The notes: generated by a model not told the origin, from the letters alone. DNA of 64,000 bases from JAWKIW01 sp046331175 (GCA_046331175.1 JAXLRI010000003.1:434001-498000), one strand, 5' to 3'; positions 43,345-52,250 are shown, counted from the first letter of the stretch. A program made the numbers and translations.

Positions 43345-44414
43345 CGCCTCCGGCCGCCGGTCGGGCCGTCGTCGTCGGCACCGGCCTCATCGGCGGGTCC
43401 ATCGGCCTGGCCCTGCGCGCCCGCGGCTGGCACGTCAGCGGCACCGACCGCACCGCGCAGGTGGCCGACCGGGCCCTCGCGCTCGGCGCCCTCGACCGCG
43501 TCGGTCCCGACGCCGAGGCCGACATCACGTTCGTCGCCACCCCGGTGGGGGGCGTCGTCGACGCGGTGGCCGAGGCGCTGGCCACAGGCCCCGGCCTGGT
43601 CACCGACGTGGGCAGCGTGAAGTCGCCCATGCTGCCGCTGATGGACGAGGCCCGCTACGTCGGCGGGCACCCCATGGCCGGCTCCGAGCTGGAGGGCGTC
43701 GACGGGGCCCGGGCCGACCTGTTCGAGGGGCGCACGTGGGTGCTCACCCCGCTGCCGGGGGTCACCGACGACGATGCGCTGGCCACCGTGCGGGCCATCG
43801 TCACCGACTTCGGGGCCGAGGTGCTGTCGCTGCCGCCCGACCGCCACGACGCCATGGTGGCCACCGTCTCGCACGTGCCCCACCTGACTGCCGCCACCCT
43901 CATGCGCTTGGCCGACCAGCGGGCCACCGAGCACCGCGCCCTGCTGCGCCTGGCCGCCGGCGGGTTCCGGGACATGACCCGCATCGCGGCCGGGCACCCG
44001 GGCATCTGGCCCGACATCTGCGCCGAGAACCGCGACGCCATCGTGGCCGAGCTCGACGAGCTCGTGTCGGCCCTGGCGGCCATGCGCGAGGTGGTGGCGA
44101 CCGGCGACCGCGACGCCCTGGTCGAAGCCCTCGAGCAGGCTCGCGAGGCCCGCCTCAGCTTGCCCGCCCGCTACGCCCGCCCCGAGGACCTGGCCGAGCT
44201 GCGGGTGCCGATCCCCGACCGCCAGGGCGAGCTGGCCCGCATCACCACCCTCGCCGCCGAGCTCGGGGTGAGCCTCGTCGACCTCGAGATCGCCCACTCC
44301 GTCGAGGGCGACGAGGGCGTGCTGATCCTGATCGTCGAGGCGGCCCACGGCGAGCGCCTCCTCGGGGGCCTGCTCGCGCAGGGGTACCGGCCGACCGTGC
44401 GGCCGCTGGCCTGA
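43341..44414 (+). CDS. tyrA: Prephenate dehydrogenase TyrA with C-terminal ACT domain
   Basis: Oxidatively decarboxylates prephenate to 4-hydroxyphenylpyruvate in tyrosine synthesis. 357 residues from ATG 43341. NAD-binding VVVGTGLIGGSIGLALRARG (about 9-28), FVATPVGGVVDAV, TDVGSVKSPM, YVGGHPMAGSELEGVDGA (catalytic histidine) and ATVSHVPHLTAATLM are present. Residues about 280-357 form an ACT-like domain (LRVPIPDRQGELARITTLAAELGVSLVDLEI), probably sensing tyrosine. Confidence 0.95.
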   Translation: MTPPAAGRAVVVGTGLIGGSIGLALRARGWHVSGTDRTAQVADRALALGALDRVGPDAEADITFVATPVGGVVDAVAEALATGPGLVTDVGSVKSPMLPLMDEARYVGGHPMAGSELEGVDGARADLFEGRTWVLTPLPGVTDDDALATVRAIVTDFGAEVLSLPPDRHDAMVATVSHVPHLTAATLMRLADQRATEHRALLRLAAGGFRDMTRIAAGHPGIWPDICAENRDAIVAELDELVSALAAMREVVATGDRDALVEALEQAREARLSLPARYARPEDLAELRVPIPDRQGELARITTLAAELGVSLVDLEIAHSVEGDEGVLILIVEAAHGERLLGGLLAQGYRPTVRPLA

Positions 44415-44424
44415 CCCGACGCCC

Positions 44425-45747
44425 ATGGCCTTCGACCCTGCCGACCTCGCGGCGCTGCCCGATCCGCTCACCGTCGAGCCGCCGTCGTCGCCGCCCCGGG
44501 GCCAGGTCGCGATCCCTGGCTCCAAGAGCATCACCAACCGGGCGCTCGTGGCCGCCGCCCTGGCCGAGGGGACGAGTGAGCTCGTCGGGCCGCTGCGCGC
44601 CGACGACAGCGAGGCCATGGTCGGCTGCCTCCGGGCCCTGGGCGTGCGCATCGACGACGCCGACGACGACGTGTGGACCGTGGTCGGTCGCTCGGGAGTG
44701 CTGGCGACGGCGACCGCGCCGGTCGACGCCCGCCTGTCGGGCACCACCGCTCGCTTCGTGCTGCCGCTGCTGGCGCTGGGCCCGGGCCCGGTGACCCTCG
44801 ACGGCGCGGCGCCGCTGCGGGCCCGGCCCATGGCCGACGGCATCGCCGCCGTGCGAGCCCTGGGCGCCGAGGTCGATGACGGCACCGACCCCGGCCACCT
44901 GCCAGTGGTCGTGCGTGGCGGCCGCGGTCGCGACGCTGGCGCCGACGCGGTGGCGGTGCGGGGCGACGCCTCCAGCCAGTTCCTGTCGGGCCTGCTCCTC
45001 GCCGGGCCGGCCCGACCCGGCGGCCTGCGGCTGCAGGTCGACGGACCGCTCGTGTCCCGAAGCTACGTCGAGCTGACGGCGGCGGTCATGGCCGCATTCG
45101 GGGCCGAGGTCTCCTGGCTCGGCGACGACGGGCTGGCGGTCGCCGGGGGCGGCTACCGCGCCACCCGCTACGAGGTGGAGCCCGACGCCTCGGCGGCCTC
45201 CTACCTGCTGGCTGCGGCCGCCATGGTGCCCGGTGCCCGCCTCCGCGTCACCGGGGTGGGCGCCGCCCTCCAGGGCGACTGGGGCTTCGCCGACCTCCTC
45301 GCCCGCATGGGCGCGGACGTCGTCCGGGAGCCCGATGCCATCGAGGTGCGCGGCGGGGCACCGCTGCGCGGCATCACCGCCGACCTGTCCGACCTCTCCG
45401 ACGTGGCCCAGACCCTGGCGGTGGTGGCCGCGGTCGCGCACGGCCCGACTGAGATCACCGGCATCGGCTTCATCCGCCACAAGGAGACCGACCGCATCGG
45501 CAACGTCGTCGCCGAGCTGCGCCGGTGTGGGGTCGACGCCGAGGAGCGCCCCGACGGGTACGTCGTTCGTCCGGCGCCGCTGCGCCCGGCGGTGGTGCAG
45601 ACCTACGACGACCACCGCATGGCGATGAGCTTCGCCCTGCTCGGCCTTCGGACGCCGGGCATCGCCATCGCCGATCCGGCCTGCGTGGCCAAGACCTTCC
45701 CGGGCTACTGGGCGACGCTGGCGGGCCTGGGGGTCGGCCTCCGGTAG
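44425..45747 (+). CDS. aroA: EPSP synthase AroA
   Basis: 3-phosphoshikimate 1-carboxyvinyltransferase of the shikimate pathway, 440 residues. VAIPGSKSITNRALVAAALAEG (about 29-50) binds phosphoshikimate, LSGTTARFVLPLLAL and RARPMADGIAAVRALGAEV follow, DASSQFLSGLLLAGPA is the second-domain site, and FIRHKETDRIG with DDHRMAMSFALLGL completes the active site. Starts 10 bases after tyrA. Class I or II glyphosate behaviour cannot be judged safely by eye. Confidence 0.95.
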   Translation: MAFDPADLAALPDPLTVEPPSSPPRGQVAIPGSKSITNRALVAAALAEGTSELVGPLRADDSEAMVGCLRALGVRIDDADDDVWTVVGRSGVLATATAPVDARLSGTTARFVLPLLALGPGPVTLDGAAPLRARPMADGIAAVRALGAEVDDGTDPGHLPVVVRGGRGRDAGADAVAVRGDASSQFLSGLLLAGPARPGGLRLQVDGPLVSRSYVELTAAVMAAFGAEVSWLGDDGLAVAGGGYRATRYEVEPDASAASYLLAAAAMVPGARLRVTGVGAALQGDWGFADLLARMGADVVREPDAIEVRGGAPLRGITADLSDLSDVAQTLAVVAAVAHGPTEITGIGFIRHKETDRIGNVVAELRRCGVDAEERPDGYVVRPAPLRPAVVQTYDDHRMAMSFALLGLRTPGIAIADPACVAKTFPGYWATLAGLGVGLR

Positions 45748-45750
45748 GTT
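45745..45750 (+). promoter_or_regulatory. -10 element, leaderless type (cmk)
   Basis: TAGGTT, 8 bases before GTG 45759; overlaps the aroA stop. Confidence 0.6.
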
Positions 45751-45758
45751 GTCGCCCC

Positions 45759-46394
45759 GTGAGGGTGATCGCCATCGACGGCCCGGCCGGATCGGGCAAG
45801 TCCACCGTGGCCCGGGCGGTGGCCGAGCGGCTCGGCCTGGGCTACCTCGACACCGGGGCCATGTACCGCTCGGTGGCCTTCGCCGCCCTGCGACGGGGCG
45901 TCGATCCCGAGGAGGCCGACCAGGTCGGTCGCATCGCCGAGGACCTCGAGCTCGACGTCGACCCCGACGGCACCGTCACCGTCGACGGGGTCGACGCAAC
46001 CATCGAGATCCGTGGACCCGAGGTCACCCGGGCGGTGAGCATCGTCGCCGCCAACCCGGCCGTGCGCGAGGCCATGCGGCGCCGGCAGCGCGCCTGGGCC
46101 GAGGCGCGTGGAGGCGGGGTGATGGAGGGTCGCGACATCGGCACGGTGGTGTTCCCCGACGCCGAGCTGAAGGTGTACCTGGACGCCTCGCCCGAGGTGC
46201 GGGCCGCCCGTCGCCACAAGGAGGTGACCGACCTCTCCTACGAGACGGTCGCCGCCGACCTGGCCCGCCGTGACGCCCTCGACCAGGGCCGCAGCCACGA
46301 CCCGCTGCGCACCGCCGACGACGCCGTGATCATCGACACCAGCGACCTCGGCGTCGACGAGATCGTCGCCGCCGTCGTGGAGGCGCTGCCATGA
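45759..46394 (+). CDS. cmk: Cytidylate kinase Cmk
   Basis: Phosphorylates CMP and dCMP. 211 residues from GTG 45759, giving MRVIAIDGPAGSGKSTVARAVA with the P-loop at 8-15, LDTGAMYRSVAF (NMP site) at about 29-40, VMEGRDIGTVVFPDAELKVYLDASPEVRAARR and a C-terminal lid/core. The aroA-cmk-plsC-(der) order matches many bacteria. Stop overlaps plsC by 4 bases. Confidence 0.95.
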   Translation: MRVIAIDGPAGSGKSTVARAVAERLGLGYLDTGAMYRSVAFAALRRGVDPEEADQVGRIAEDLELDVDPDGTVTVDGVDATIEIRGPEVTRAVSIVAANPAVREAMRRRQRAWAEARGGGVMEGRDIGTVVFPDAELKVYLDASPEVRAARRHKEVTDLSYETVAADLARRDALDQGRSHDPLRTADDAVIIDTSDLGVDEIVAAVVEALP

Positions 46395-47194
46395 CCGACG
46401 ACGCCCCCGAGCAGTCGACGAAGGCCGCGCCCGGCGAGGCGGCCGAGCCGCACCGCCCGGTGATCGACAAGCGCAAGGCCGACGAGGAGATCATCATCCC
46501 CGAGGGCCACGAGCGCGGCGAGGTCATGACCATCTGGCAGAAGATCTTCTACCGGATGGTGTGGCTGTTCGTGGTGGGGGTGGCCCGGCTGTTCTTCCGG
46601 GTGCAGGTGCACGGCAAGGAGCACGTGCCCGACCAGGGCGCGTTCATCGTGTCGCCCATCCACCGCTCCAACCTCGACACCCCGCTCATCGCCAACGTCA
46701 CCCGCAAGCGGCGCCTGCGCTACATGGGCAAGGAGTCGCTGTGGAAGACCCGCTTCGGGGCGTGGTTCTTCACCACCGCCGGCGGCTTCCCCGTCGACCG
46801 GGCCACCGCCGACCGCGACGCGCTGCGGGCCTGCCTCGAGGTGGCCCAGCGGGGCGAGCCGCTGGTGATGTTCCCCGAGGGGACCCGCCAGTTCGGGCCC
46901 ACGGTGTGCGAGATGTTCGACGGTCCGTCCTACGTCGCCTGCCGGGCCCAGGTGCCGATCCTGCCCATCGGCCTGGGCGGCACCGAGGCGGCCATGCCCA
47001 AGGGGGCCAAGCTGCCCCGACCCCGCCGGCTGGTGATCGTGATCGGCGAGCCGATCTACCCGCCACCCCCGCCGCCGAGCGGCCGTGTCCCGCGTCGAGC
47101 GGTGCGCGAGCTCACCCAGCGGCTGGGTGAGGAGATCCAGGTGCTGTTCGACGAGGCCCAGGTCCTCGCCGGCACGCCCAACCAGACCGGCTGA
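46391..47194 (+). CDS. plsC: 1-acyl-glycerol-3-phosphate acyltransferase PlsC-type
   Basis: Adds the second acyl chain in phosphatidate synthesis at the membrane. 267 residues. An acidic/basic N-terminus of about 45 residues precedes a membrane helix (FYRMVWLFVVGVARLFF). Motif I IHRSNLDTP (HX4D, catalytic), motif II-like GGFPVDRATADRDAL, motif III VMFPEGTRQFGP and motif IV VPILPIGLGGTEAAMP are all present. Convergent with an HD gene with only 7 bp between stops. Confidence 0.9.
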   Translation: MTDDAPEQSTKAAPGEAAEPHRPVIDKRKADEEIIIPEGHERGEVMTIWQKIFYRMVWLFVVGVARLFFRVQVHGKEHVPDQGAFIVSPIHRSNLDTPLIANVTRKRRLRYMGKESLWKTRFGAWFFTTAGGFPVDRATADRDALRACLEVAQRGEPLVMFPEGTRQFGPTVCEMFDGPSYVACRAQVPILPIGLGGTEAAMPKGAKLPRPRRLVIVIGEPIYPPPPPPSGRVPRRAVRELTQRLGEEIQVLFDEAQVLAGTPNQTG

Positions 47195-47201
47195 CGCGAC
47201 G

Positions 47202-47756
47202 TCAGCTGCCGTAGCGCGGGACGGCGGTGATCTCGCGCACCAGCGGCTCGAAGTGCTCGAGCGGCTCGGTGTCGTAGTCGGGGTCGAACGCCGTCTGGTC
47301 CCACTCGTCGGCGAAGCGGGCGGCCAGGTCGTAGAACTCCTCGCCCTCGTACTGGGAGCGGGCGTCGGGGTCCTTGCCGAAGTGGTGGTAGTAGTGCCGC
47401 CCCTGGAAGTCCTGGTGGACCCGGATCATCTCGTAGACCTCGGGGCGCACGTACGGGCGGATCATCTCGGCGGCGATGGCCGGGTGGTTGAACACGCTGA
47501 TGACCTTGCCGATGTCGTGGCACAGCGAGGCGAACACGACCTCGGGGTCGGCCCCGGCCCGCTCGGCGCGGGTGGCGGTCTGCAGGCAGTGGGTCAGCTG
47601 GTCGGTGGAGAAGCCGTCGGTGATGTCGGCACAGCGGTGGAGCAGGTCCAAGAAGGCGTCGGCGACGCGGGGCTGGTTCTGCATCGTCTCGGCCCCGATG
47701 ACCGCCCACTGCTCGGCGGTGGACTCGTCCATGCGGGTGAAGCTGGTGACCGTCAT
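47202..47756 (-). CDS. HD-domain protein, possibly oxygenase-like
   Basis: 184 residues. Histidine H56 (QLTHCLQTA), HD pair 80-81 (SLCHDIGKVIS), then H91, H114 and a cluster HYYHHFGKDP, and late aspartates (DEWDQTAFDPDYD). This set of ligands and the small size recall PhnZ/TmpB-like mixed-valent diiron oxygenases as much as phosphohydrolases; the choice cannot be made by eye. TAGCCT lies 7 bases before the ATG. Confidence 0.75.
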   Translation of the reverse strand: MTVTSFTRMDESTAEQWAVIGAETMQNQPRVADAFLDLLHRCADITDGFSTDQLTHCLQTATRAERAGADPEVVFASLCHDIGKVISVFNHPAIAAEMIRPYVRPEVYEMIRVHQDFQGRHYYHHFGKDPDARSQYEGEEFYDLAARFADEWDQTAFDPDYDTEPLEHFEPLVREITAVPRYGS

Positions 47757-47763
47757 GGCCCCG

Positions 47764-47769
47764 AGGCTA
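47764..47769 (-). promoter_or_regulatory. -10 element, leaderless type
   Basis: TAGCCT on the minus strand, 7 bases before ATG 47756. Confidence 0.55.
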
Positions 47770-47783
47770 CCCGGGGCGGGCGA

Positions 47784-48194
47784 TCAGCCGCCCGACTGCA
47801 GGACGATGCCGAGGAGGAGCGCGGCGAGGGCGCCCACGAGCGAGACCGCGCCCCAGACCGCCAGGCCCACCTTGGACTTGGCGATGGTGTGCAGCACGGC
47901 GCCGATGGCGGTGGCGGCCACCGCCGTGAGCTTGACCATCAGCGTGACCTGGTACCGCAGGCTGGTGTCGCCGACGTCGATGGCGAAGAGGTTCCACACG
48001 CCGGTGACGACGAGGAGGGCGAAGCCGGCCCAGGCGATCTTGTTGAACTGGCGGGCGACCAGCCGGGGTGCCTCCGGGTCGACCTTCCGCACGGTGGGGA
48101 CGAGGCCGGCCAGCACGATCTGGCCGCCCACCCAGACGGTGGCGCCGAGCACGTGGAGGAACAGGCGCAGCGTGGTGAGCGTGGGGGAGAGCAC
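47784..48194 (-). CDS. CopD-like four-helix membrane protein
   Basis: 136 residues from GTG 48194 with four membrane helices. RLFLHVLGATVWVGGQIVLAGLV carries the H-x2-G-x3-W-x-G pattern of the CopD/YqjF-type membrane family, and VARQFNKIAWAGFALLVVTGVWNL is the second helix. Copper or heme handling is suggested for relatives but not shown. TACAAC is 6 bases before the start, a weak leaderless -10. Lies between the HD gene and ispH on the same strand. Confidence 0.75.
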   Translation of the reverse strand: MLSPTLTTLRLFLHVLGATVWVGGQIVLAGLVPTVRKVDPEAPRLVARQFNKIAWAGFALLVVTGVWNLFAIDVGDTSLRYQVTLMVKLTAVAATAIGAVLHTIAKSKVGLAVWGAVSLVGALAALLLGIVLQSGG

Positions 48195-48254
48195 GGATCG
48201 GTTGTAGCGCGGCGATCGGGCCTCGATCGACTTCCGCCGTCGCCGGCCGAGACG

Positions 48255-49337
48255 TCAGCGCAGGGTCTGCAGGACGGCGCTGGCCCCGAGGCCGCGGTCG
48301 TCGAGGCCCCGCCGGTCGGGCACCGACCCGCCGACGGCAAAGGTGCCGGCGGCGTCGACGGCGGCGATGAGGTCGCGCAGGTTGCGCGGGGGCGGGAAGT
48401 ACTCGTCCTCGTCGGTGACGGTGACCTCCTCGACGCCGTTGCGTGGCGCCAGGTGGGCCAGCACCTCGTCGACGAGCTCCTCGGCGGCCGACGCCCCGGC
48501 GGTGACCCCGACCGTCCCGGTGAGGTCGTCGGGCAGGTCGTCGGCGCCGTTGACCCGCAGCACGCGGGCGCAGCCGGCCTCGACGGCGAGCCGCTCGAGC
48601 GCCCGCGTGTTCGACGAGTTGGCCGAGCCGATGACCACCATGGCGTCGCAGCGCGCCGCGATCGCCATGAGCGCCGACTGGCGGTTGGTGGTGGCGAAGC
48701 ACAGGTCGGAGCGGCCGGGCGTCCAGATGTCGGGGAACCGGTCCTTGGCGGCCTCGGCGACCTCGGCCCACTCGCGGTGGCTGAGGGTGGTCTGGGCCAG
48801 CAGCGCCACCGGCGTCTCGAAGTCGTCGAGCGCCTCGACCTCGGCGACCGACTCGACCCGGTGGATGGCGTCGGGGGCGACCGCCATGGTGCCCACCGCC
48901 TCCTCGTGGCCCTCGTGGCCGACGTAGACGATCGAGTAGCCCTTGCCGGCCCGCACCTTCACCTCGTGGTGGACCTTGGTGACCAGCGGGCAGACAGCGT
49001 CGACCACGTAGCTGCCGCGCTCGCGGGCGGCGGTGACCACCTCGGGGGCCGAGCCGTGCGCCGACAGCATGATCGGGCGCCCTTCGGGGACCTCGGCGAT
49101 GTCGTCGACGAACACGACGCCCTGGGCCCGGAAGCGGTCGACGACCTTCTGGTTGTGGACGATCTCGTGGTAGCAGTACACGGGCGGCTCGAAGGCCCGG
49201 ACCATCCAGCTGAGCGCCTTGATGGCCATCTCGACCCCGGCGCAGAAGCCGCGCGGCGCCGCCAGCAGGACGAGGTCGACGCCGGGCTCGCCGGGCGGCG
49301 CGGTGCGGTTGTCGGCGGTGTCGTCGGGATCGGCCAC
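48255..49337 (-). CDS. ispH: 4-hydroxy-3-methylbut-2-enyl diphosphate reductase IspH
   Basis: Last enzyme of the MEP isoprenoid pathway, an iron-sulfur protein producing IPP and DMAPP. GTG 49337 gives 360 residues. Cluster cysteines: C32 in PRGFCAGVEMAI, C116 in VDAVCPLVTKVH, C213 in DLCFATTNRQSA. HEIVHN, LSAHGSAPEV, GHEGHEEAVGT and AQTTLS are all as in the family. It diverges from a DUF512 protein across 61 bp with a leaderless-type -10 on each strand. Confidence 0.95.
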   Translation of the reverse strand: MADPDDTADNRTAPPGEPGVDLVLLAAPRGFCAGVEMAIKALSWMVRAFEPPVYCYHEIVHNQKVVDRFRAQGVVFVDDIAEVPEGRPIMLSAHGSAPEVVTAARERGSYVVDAVCPLVTKVHHEVKVRAGKGYSIVYVGHEGHEEAVGTMAVAPDAIHRVESVAEVEALDDFETPVALLAQTTLSHREWAEVAEAAKDRFPDIWTPGRSDLCFATTNRQSALMAIAARCDAMVVIGSANSSNTRALERLAVEAGCARVLRVNGADDLPDDLTGTVGVTAGASAAEELVDEVLAHLAPRNGVEEVTVTDEDEYFPPPRNLRDLIAAVDAAGTFAVGGSVPDRRGLDDRGLGASAVLQTLR

Positions 49338-49344
49338 GGGGCCC

Positions 49345-49350
49345 ACGCTA
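49345..49350 (-). promoter_or_regulatory. -10 element, leaderless type (ispH)
   Basis: TAGCGT on the minus strand, 7 bases before GTG 49337. Confidence 0.6.
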
Positions 49351-49384
49351 CCGGTGGGATGGGGGTCCGACCCCGACCCACCGG

Positions 49385-49390
49385 TACCCT
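49385..49390 (+). promoter_or_regulatory. -10 element, leaderless type (DUF512 gene)
   Basis: TACCCT, 8 bases before GTG 49399, 34 bp from the opposing ispH -10. Confidence 0.55.
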
Positions 49391-49398
49391 GGTCGGCC

Positions 49399-50793
49399 GT
49401 GTCCAGCCCCCGCATCGTCGCCGTCGCGCCCGGATCCCCGGCCGCCCAGGCCGGCCTCCAGGTCGGCGACGAGCTCGTCGCGCTCAACGGCCGGCGGCCG
49501 CGGGACGTGCTCGAGTACCAGTGGCTGGTCGACGAGCCCGACCTGGCGATCGACGTCGAGCGGGGCGGCCTCGAGCTGTCCGTCGAGATCGCCAAGCCGG
49601 CGGGCGCACCGCTCGGCGTCGAGGTCCACTCGGCGCTGTTCGACCAGGTGCGCACCTGCGACAACCACTGCGAGTTCTGCTTCATCTACCAGCTGCCGCC
49701 CGGGTTGCGCCGCAGCTTGTACCTGAAGGACGACGACTACCGCCTGTCGTTCCTCTACGGGAACTTCACCACGCTCACCCGGTTCACCGAGGCCGACCTC
49801 GAGCGGGTCGTCACCGAGAAGCTCTCGCCGCTGCACGTCAGCATCCACGCCACCGATCCCGAGGTGCGGGCCGACCTGCTGCGCAACCGGCGGGGCGCCA
49901 CCAGCCTGCGGTGGCTGCGCGCCCTGCTCGACCACGGGGTCGAGGTCCACGGTCAGGTCGTGGTCTGCCCGGGCCGCAACGACGGCGCCGTGCTCGACGA
50001 CACGCTGGCCGGCGTGCTCGACCGCTACCCCGAGCTGGCATCGCTGTGCGTCGTGCCGCTCGGCGTGTCGCGGTTCAACACCGAGCCCGGGATGCGACCG
50101 CACACCGTCGCCGAGGCGGCGGCCGTGGTCGAGGCCGTGGCCGACTGGCAGGACGTCTTCCTCGCCGTGCTGGGTCGCCGGCTGGTGTTCGCCGCCGACG
50201 AGTACTTCCTGCTCGCCGGCCGACCCTTCCCGCCGGCCGAGCACTACGAGGGCTTCCCGATGCACGAGGACGGCGTGGGCATGGCCCGGGCCTTCGAGCA
50301 GGAGCTGGCCGGCGCCGTCGACACCGCCACCGGTCCCCAGGCGGGCTTCTTCGCCTGGGTCGACGGCGCTCCCGCCGACGGCTATCGGGCGCCTCGGACC
50401 GATGCCGGTGGCGTGGCCACCACCGACGCGCCGGTCGCGCTGCGCCCCCGCGTCAGGCCCGATGCCCCGATCGGGATCCTCACCGGCGAGTACGGCGCCG
50501 CCGTGCTCGGCCCGCTCGTCGACGCGATGGGCCGCGACGACGTTCGGGTGATCCCCGTGCGCAACGACTTCTTCGGCGGCACCACGGCGGTGACCGGCCT
50601 TCTCGTGGGAGCCGACCTGGCCCGCGTGCTGGCCGACGAGCCGGCCGGCCACCGCTACCTGCTGCCCGACGTCTGCCTGTCGCGAGGGCAGTTCCTCGAC
50701 GGCACCCGCCCCGAGGACCTCCCCCGACCGGTCGAGGTCGTCCCGACCGATGGCCACGCCCTGCGCCGAGCCCTCCAGGCGGCGGCGTCATGA
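49399..50793 (+). CDS. DUF512 protein with PDZ and radical-SAM-like domains
   Basis: 464 residues. Residues 1-65 look like a small PDZ domain (VAPGSPAAQAGLQVGDELVALNG). C87, C91 and C94 (RTCDNHCEFCFIYQLPPG) form the CX3CX2C iron-sulfur motif of a radical-SAM-type barrel, followed by YGNFTTLTRF, LHVSIHATDPEVRADLLRN and VVCPGRNDG. From about 210 on is the DUF512 domain, ending LPDVCLSRGQFLDGTRPEDL. The gene precedes der in many bacteria. No activity has been established, to my knowledge. Overlaps der by 4 bases. Confidence 0.88.
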   Translation: MSSPRIVAVAPGSPAAQAGLQVGDELVALNGRRPRDVLEYQWLVDEPDLAIDVERGGLELSVEIAKPAGAPLGVEVHSALFDQVRTCDNHCEFCFIYQLPPGLRRSLYLKDDDYRLSFLYGNFTTLTRFTEADLERVVTEKLSPLHVSIHATDPEVRADLLRNRRGATSLRWLRALLDHGVEVHGQVVVCPGRNDGAVLDDTLAGVLDRYPELASLCVVPLGVSRFNTEPGMRPHTVAEAAAVVEAVADWQDVFLAVLGRRLVFAADEYFLLAGRPFPPAEHYEGFPMHEDGVGMARAFEQELAGAVDTATGPQAGFFAWVDGAPADGYRAPRTDAGGVATTDAPVALRPRVRPDAPIGILTGEYGAAVLGPLVDAMGRDDVRVIPVRNDFFGGTTAVTGLLVGADLARVLADEPAGHRYLLPDVCLSRGQFLDGTRPEDLPRPVEVVPTDGHALRRALQAAAS

Positions 50794-52118
50794 GCGCCGC
50801 CCTCCCGGTGGTGGCCATCGTCGGCCGCCCGAACGTCGGCAAGTCGACGCTGCTCAACCGGATCCTCGGCCGGCGCGAGGCCATCGTCGAGGAGAAGCCC
50901 GGGGTCACCCGCGACCGCAAGGAGGTCGAGGCCGAGTGGCAGGGTCGCGACTTCCTCCTGGTCGACACCGGCGGCTGGCTGCCGGGGGGCGACGCCCTCG
51001 ACGAGAAGGTGTCGGCCCAGGCCGAGAAGGCGGTCGGCGAGGCCGACGTCGTGCTGCTCGTGGTCGACGCGGTCGTCGGCGTCACCGAGGAGGACGCCCG
51101 GGTCGGCGAGCTGCTGCGCCGCACCGGCCGGCCGGTCCTGATCGTGGCCAACAAGGTCGACGACACCAAGCGCGAGGCCGCCATCTGGGACTTCGTCTCG
51201 CTCGGCCTCGGCGATCCGTGGCCGGTCAGCGCCCTGCACGGCCGGGGCACCGGCGACCTGCTCGACGAGGTCGTCGCCCGCCTGCCGGAGCCCGAGCTCG
51301 ATCGCGACGAGGACGAGGCCGTGCTCGGCTTCGGCCACCCCGACCGGATCTTCTCGGTGGCCCTCGTCGGTCGGCCCAACGTCGGCAAGTCCACGCTGTT
51401 CAACCGGCTGATCGGCGACGATCGGTCGGTGGTGCACGACATGCCCGGCACCACCCGCGACTCGATCGACACCGTGGTGGAGACCGCCGACGGTCCGGTC
51501 CGCTTCGTCGACACCGCCGGCATGCGCCGTCGCTCCCGCATCGACGAGGACACCGAGTACTACTCCCTGCTGCGGGCGCTGAAGGCCATCGACAGCGCGG
51601 ATGTCGCCCTGCTCGTCATCGACGCCACCGTCGGGGTCACCCACCAGGACCAGCGGCTGGCCGAGCGCATCGACGGCGCCGGCTGCCCGATCGTCGTCGT
51701 GTTCAACAAGTGGGAGGTCCTCGACGCCGAGGAGCGGGCCCGGGCGACCGCCGAGCTGAGCCGCAAGCTCCACTTCGTGGGCGACGCCCCCGTGCTCAAG
51801 ATCAGCGCCCTCACCGGCAAGGGGGTGCACAAGCTGCTGCCGGCCCTGTCGGGGACCATCGAGGACTACCACCGCCGGGTGCCCACGCGGAAGGTCAACG
51901 ACGTCATCCGGGCCGCCCAGGCCGCCCAGCCGGCGCCGGGCGGCGCCCGGGTGCTGTACGCCACCCAGGGCGCCGTCGACCCGCCCACCTTCACGCTGTT
52001 CGTCAACCGCGACGTGCCCGCGACGTACCTGCGCTACCTCGAGCGGCGCCTGCGCGAGGCCTTCGAGTTCTCCAACAACGTGCCCCTGAAGCTCCGGGTC
52101 CGCCGCCGGACCGACTGA
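50790..52118 (+). CDS. der: GTPase Der (EngA)
   Basis: Double-domain GTPase for 50S subunit assembly, 442 residues. First G domain: GRPNVGKSTL (12-21), DTGGW, NKVD. Second G domain from about 190: GRPNVGKSTLFNRL, DTAGMRRRSR, FNKWE, ISALTGKG. The C-terminal KH-like domain (VPTRKVNDVIRAAQAA, YATQGAVDPPTFTLFVN, FEFSNNVPLKLRVRRR) is complete. ATG 50790 overlaps the previous stop. Confidence 0.96.
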   Translation: MSAALPVVAIVGRPNVGKSTLLNRILGRREAIVEEKPGVTRDRKEVEAEWQGRDFLLVDTGGWLPGGDALDEKVSAQAEKAVGEADVVLLVVDAVVGVTEEDARVGELLRRTGRPVLIVANKVDDTKREAAIWDFVSLGLGDPWPVSALHGRGTGDLLDEVVARLPEPELDRDEDEAVLGFGHPDRIFSVALVGRPNVGKSTLFNRLIGDDRSVVHDMPGTTRDSIDTVVETADGPVRFVDTAGMRRRSRIDEDTEYYSLLRALKAIDSADVALLVIDATVGVTHQDQRLAERIDGAGCPIVVVFNKWEVLDAEERARATAELSRKLHFVGDAPVLKISALTGKGVHKLLPALSGTIEDYHRRVPTRKVNDVIRAAQAAQPAPGGARVLYATQGAVDPPTFTLFVNRDVPATYLRYLERRLREAFEFSNNVPLKLRVRRRTD

Positions 52119-52185
52119 CGATCGTCCGGCGCGGCCTGCTCGCCGTCGGTGAGGGATCACGACGTGGATCGAGATGCCATGAGGT

Positions 52186-52239
52186 GGCCCCCGGTCGTCG
52201 TGGCCTTGGAACCTGCTCGCAAAGGGCGGCCCGGGGGCC
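52186..52239. promoter_or_regulatory. Inverted repeat upstream of phosphatase gene
   Basis: GGCCCCCGG (52186-52194) is repeated inverted as CCGGGGGCC (52231-52239), 36 bases apart, just before the -10 at 52245. It could be a transcript hairpin ending der read-through or a dyad site. The rest of the 140-bp gap shows no gene. Confidence 0.4.
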
Positions 52240-52244
52240 TCCGG

Positions 52245-52250
52245 TAGGCT
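52245..52250 (+). promoter_or_regulatory. -10 element, leaderless type
   Basis: TAGGCT, 8 bases before GTG 52259. Confidence 0.6.
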
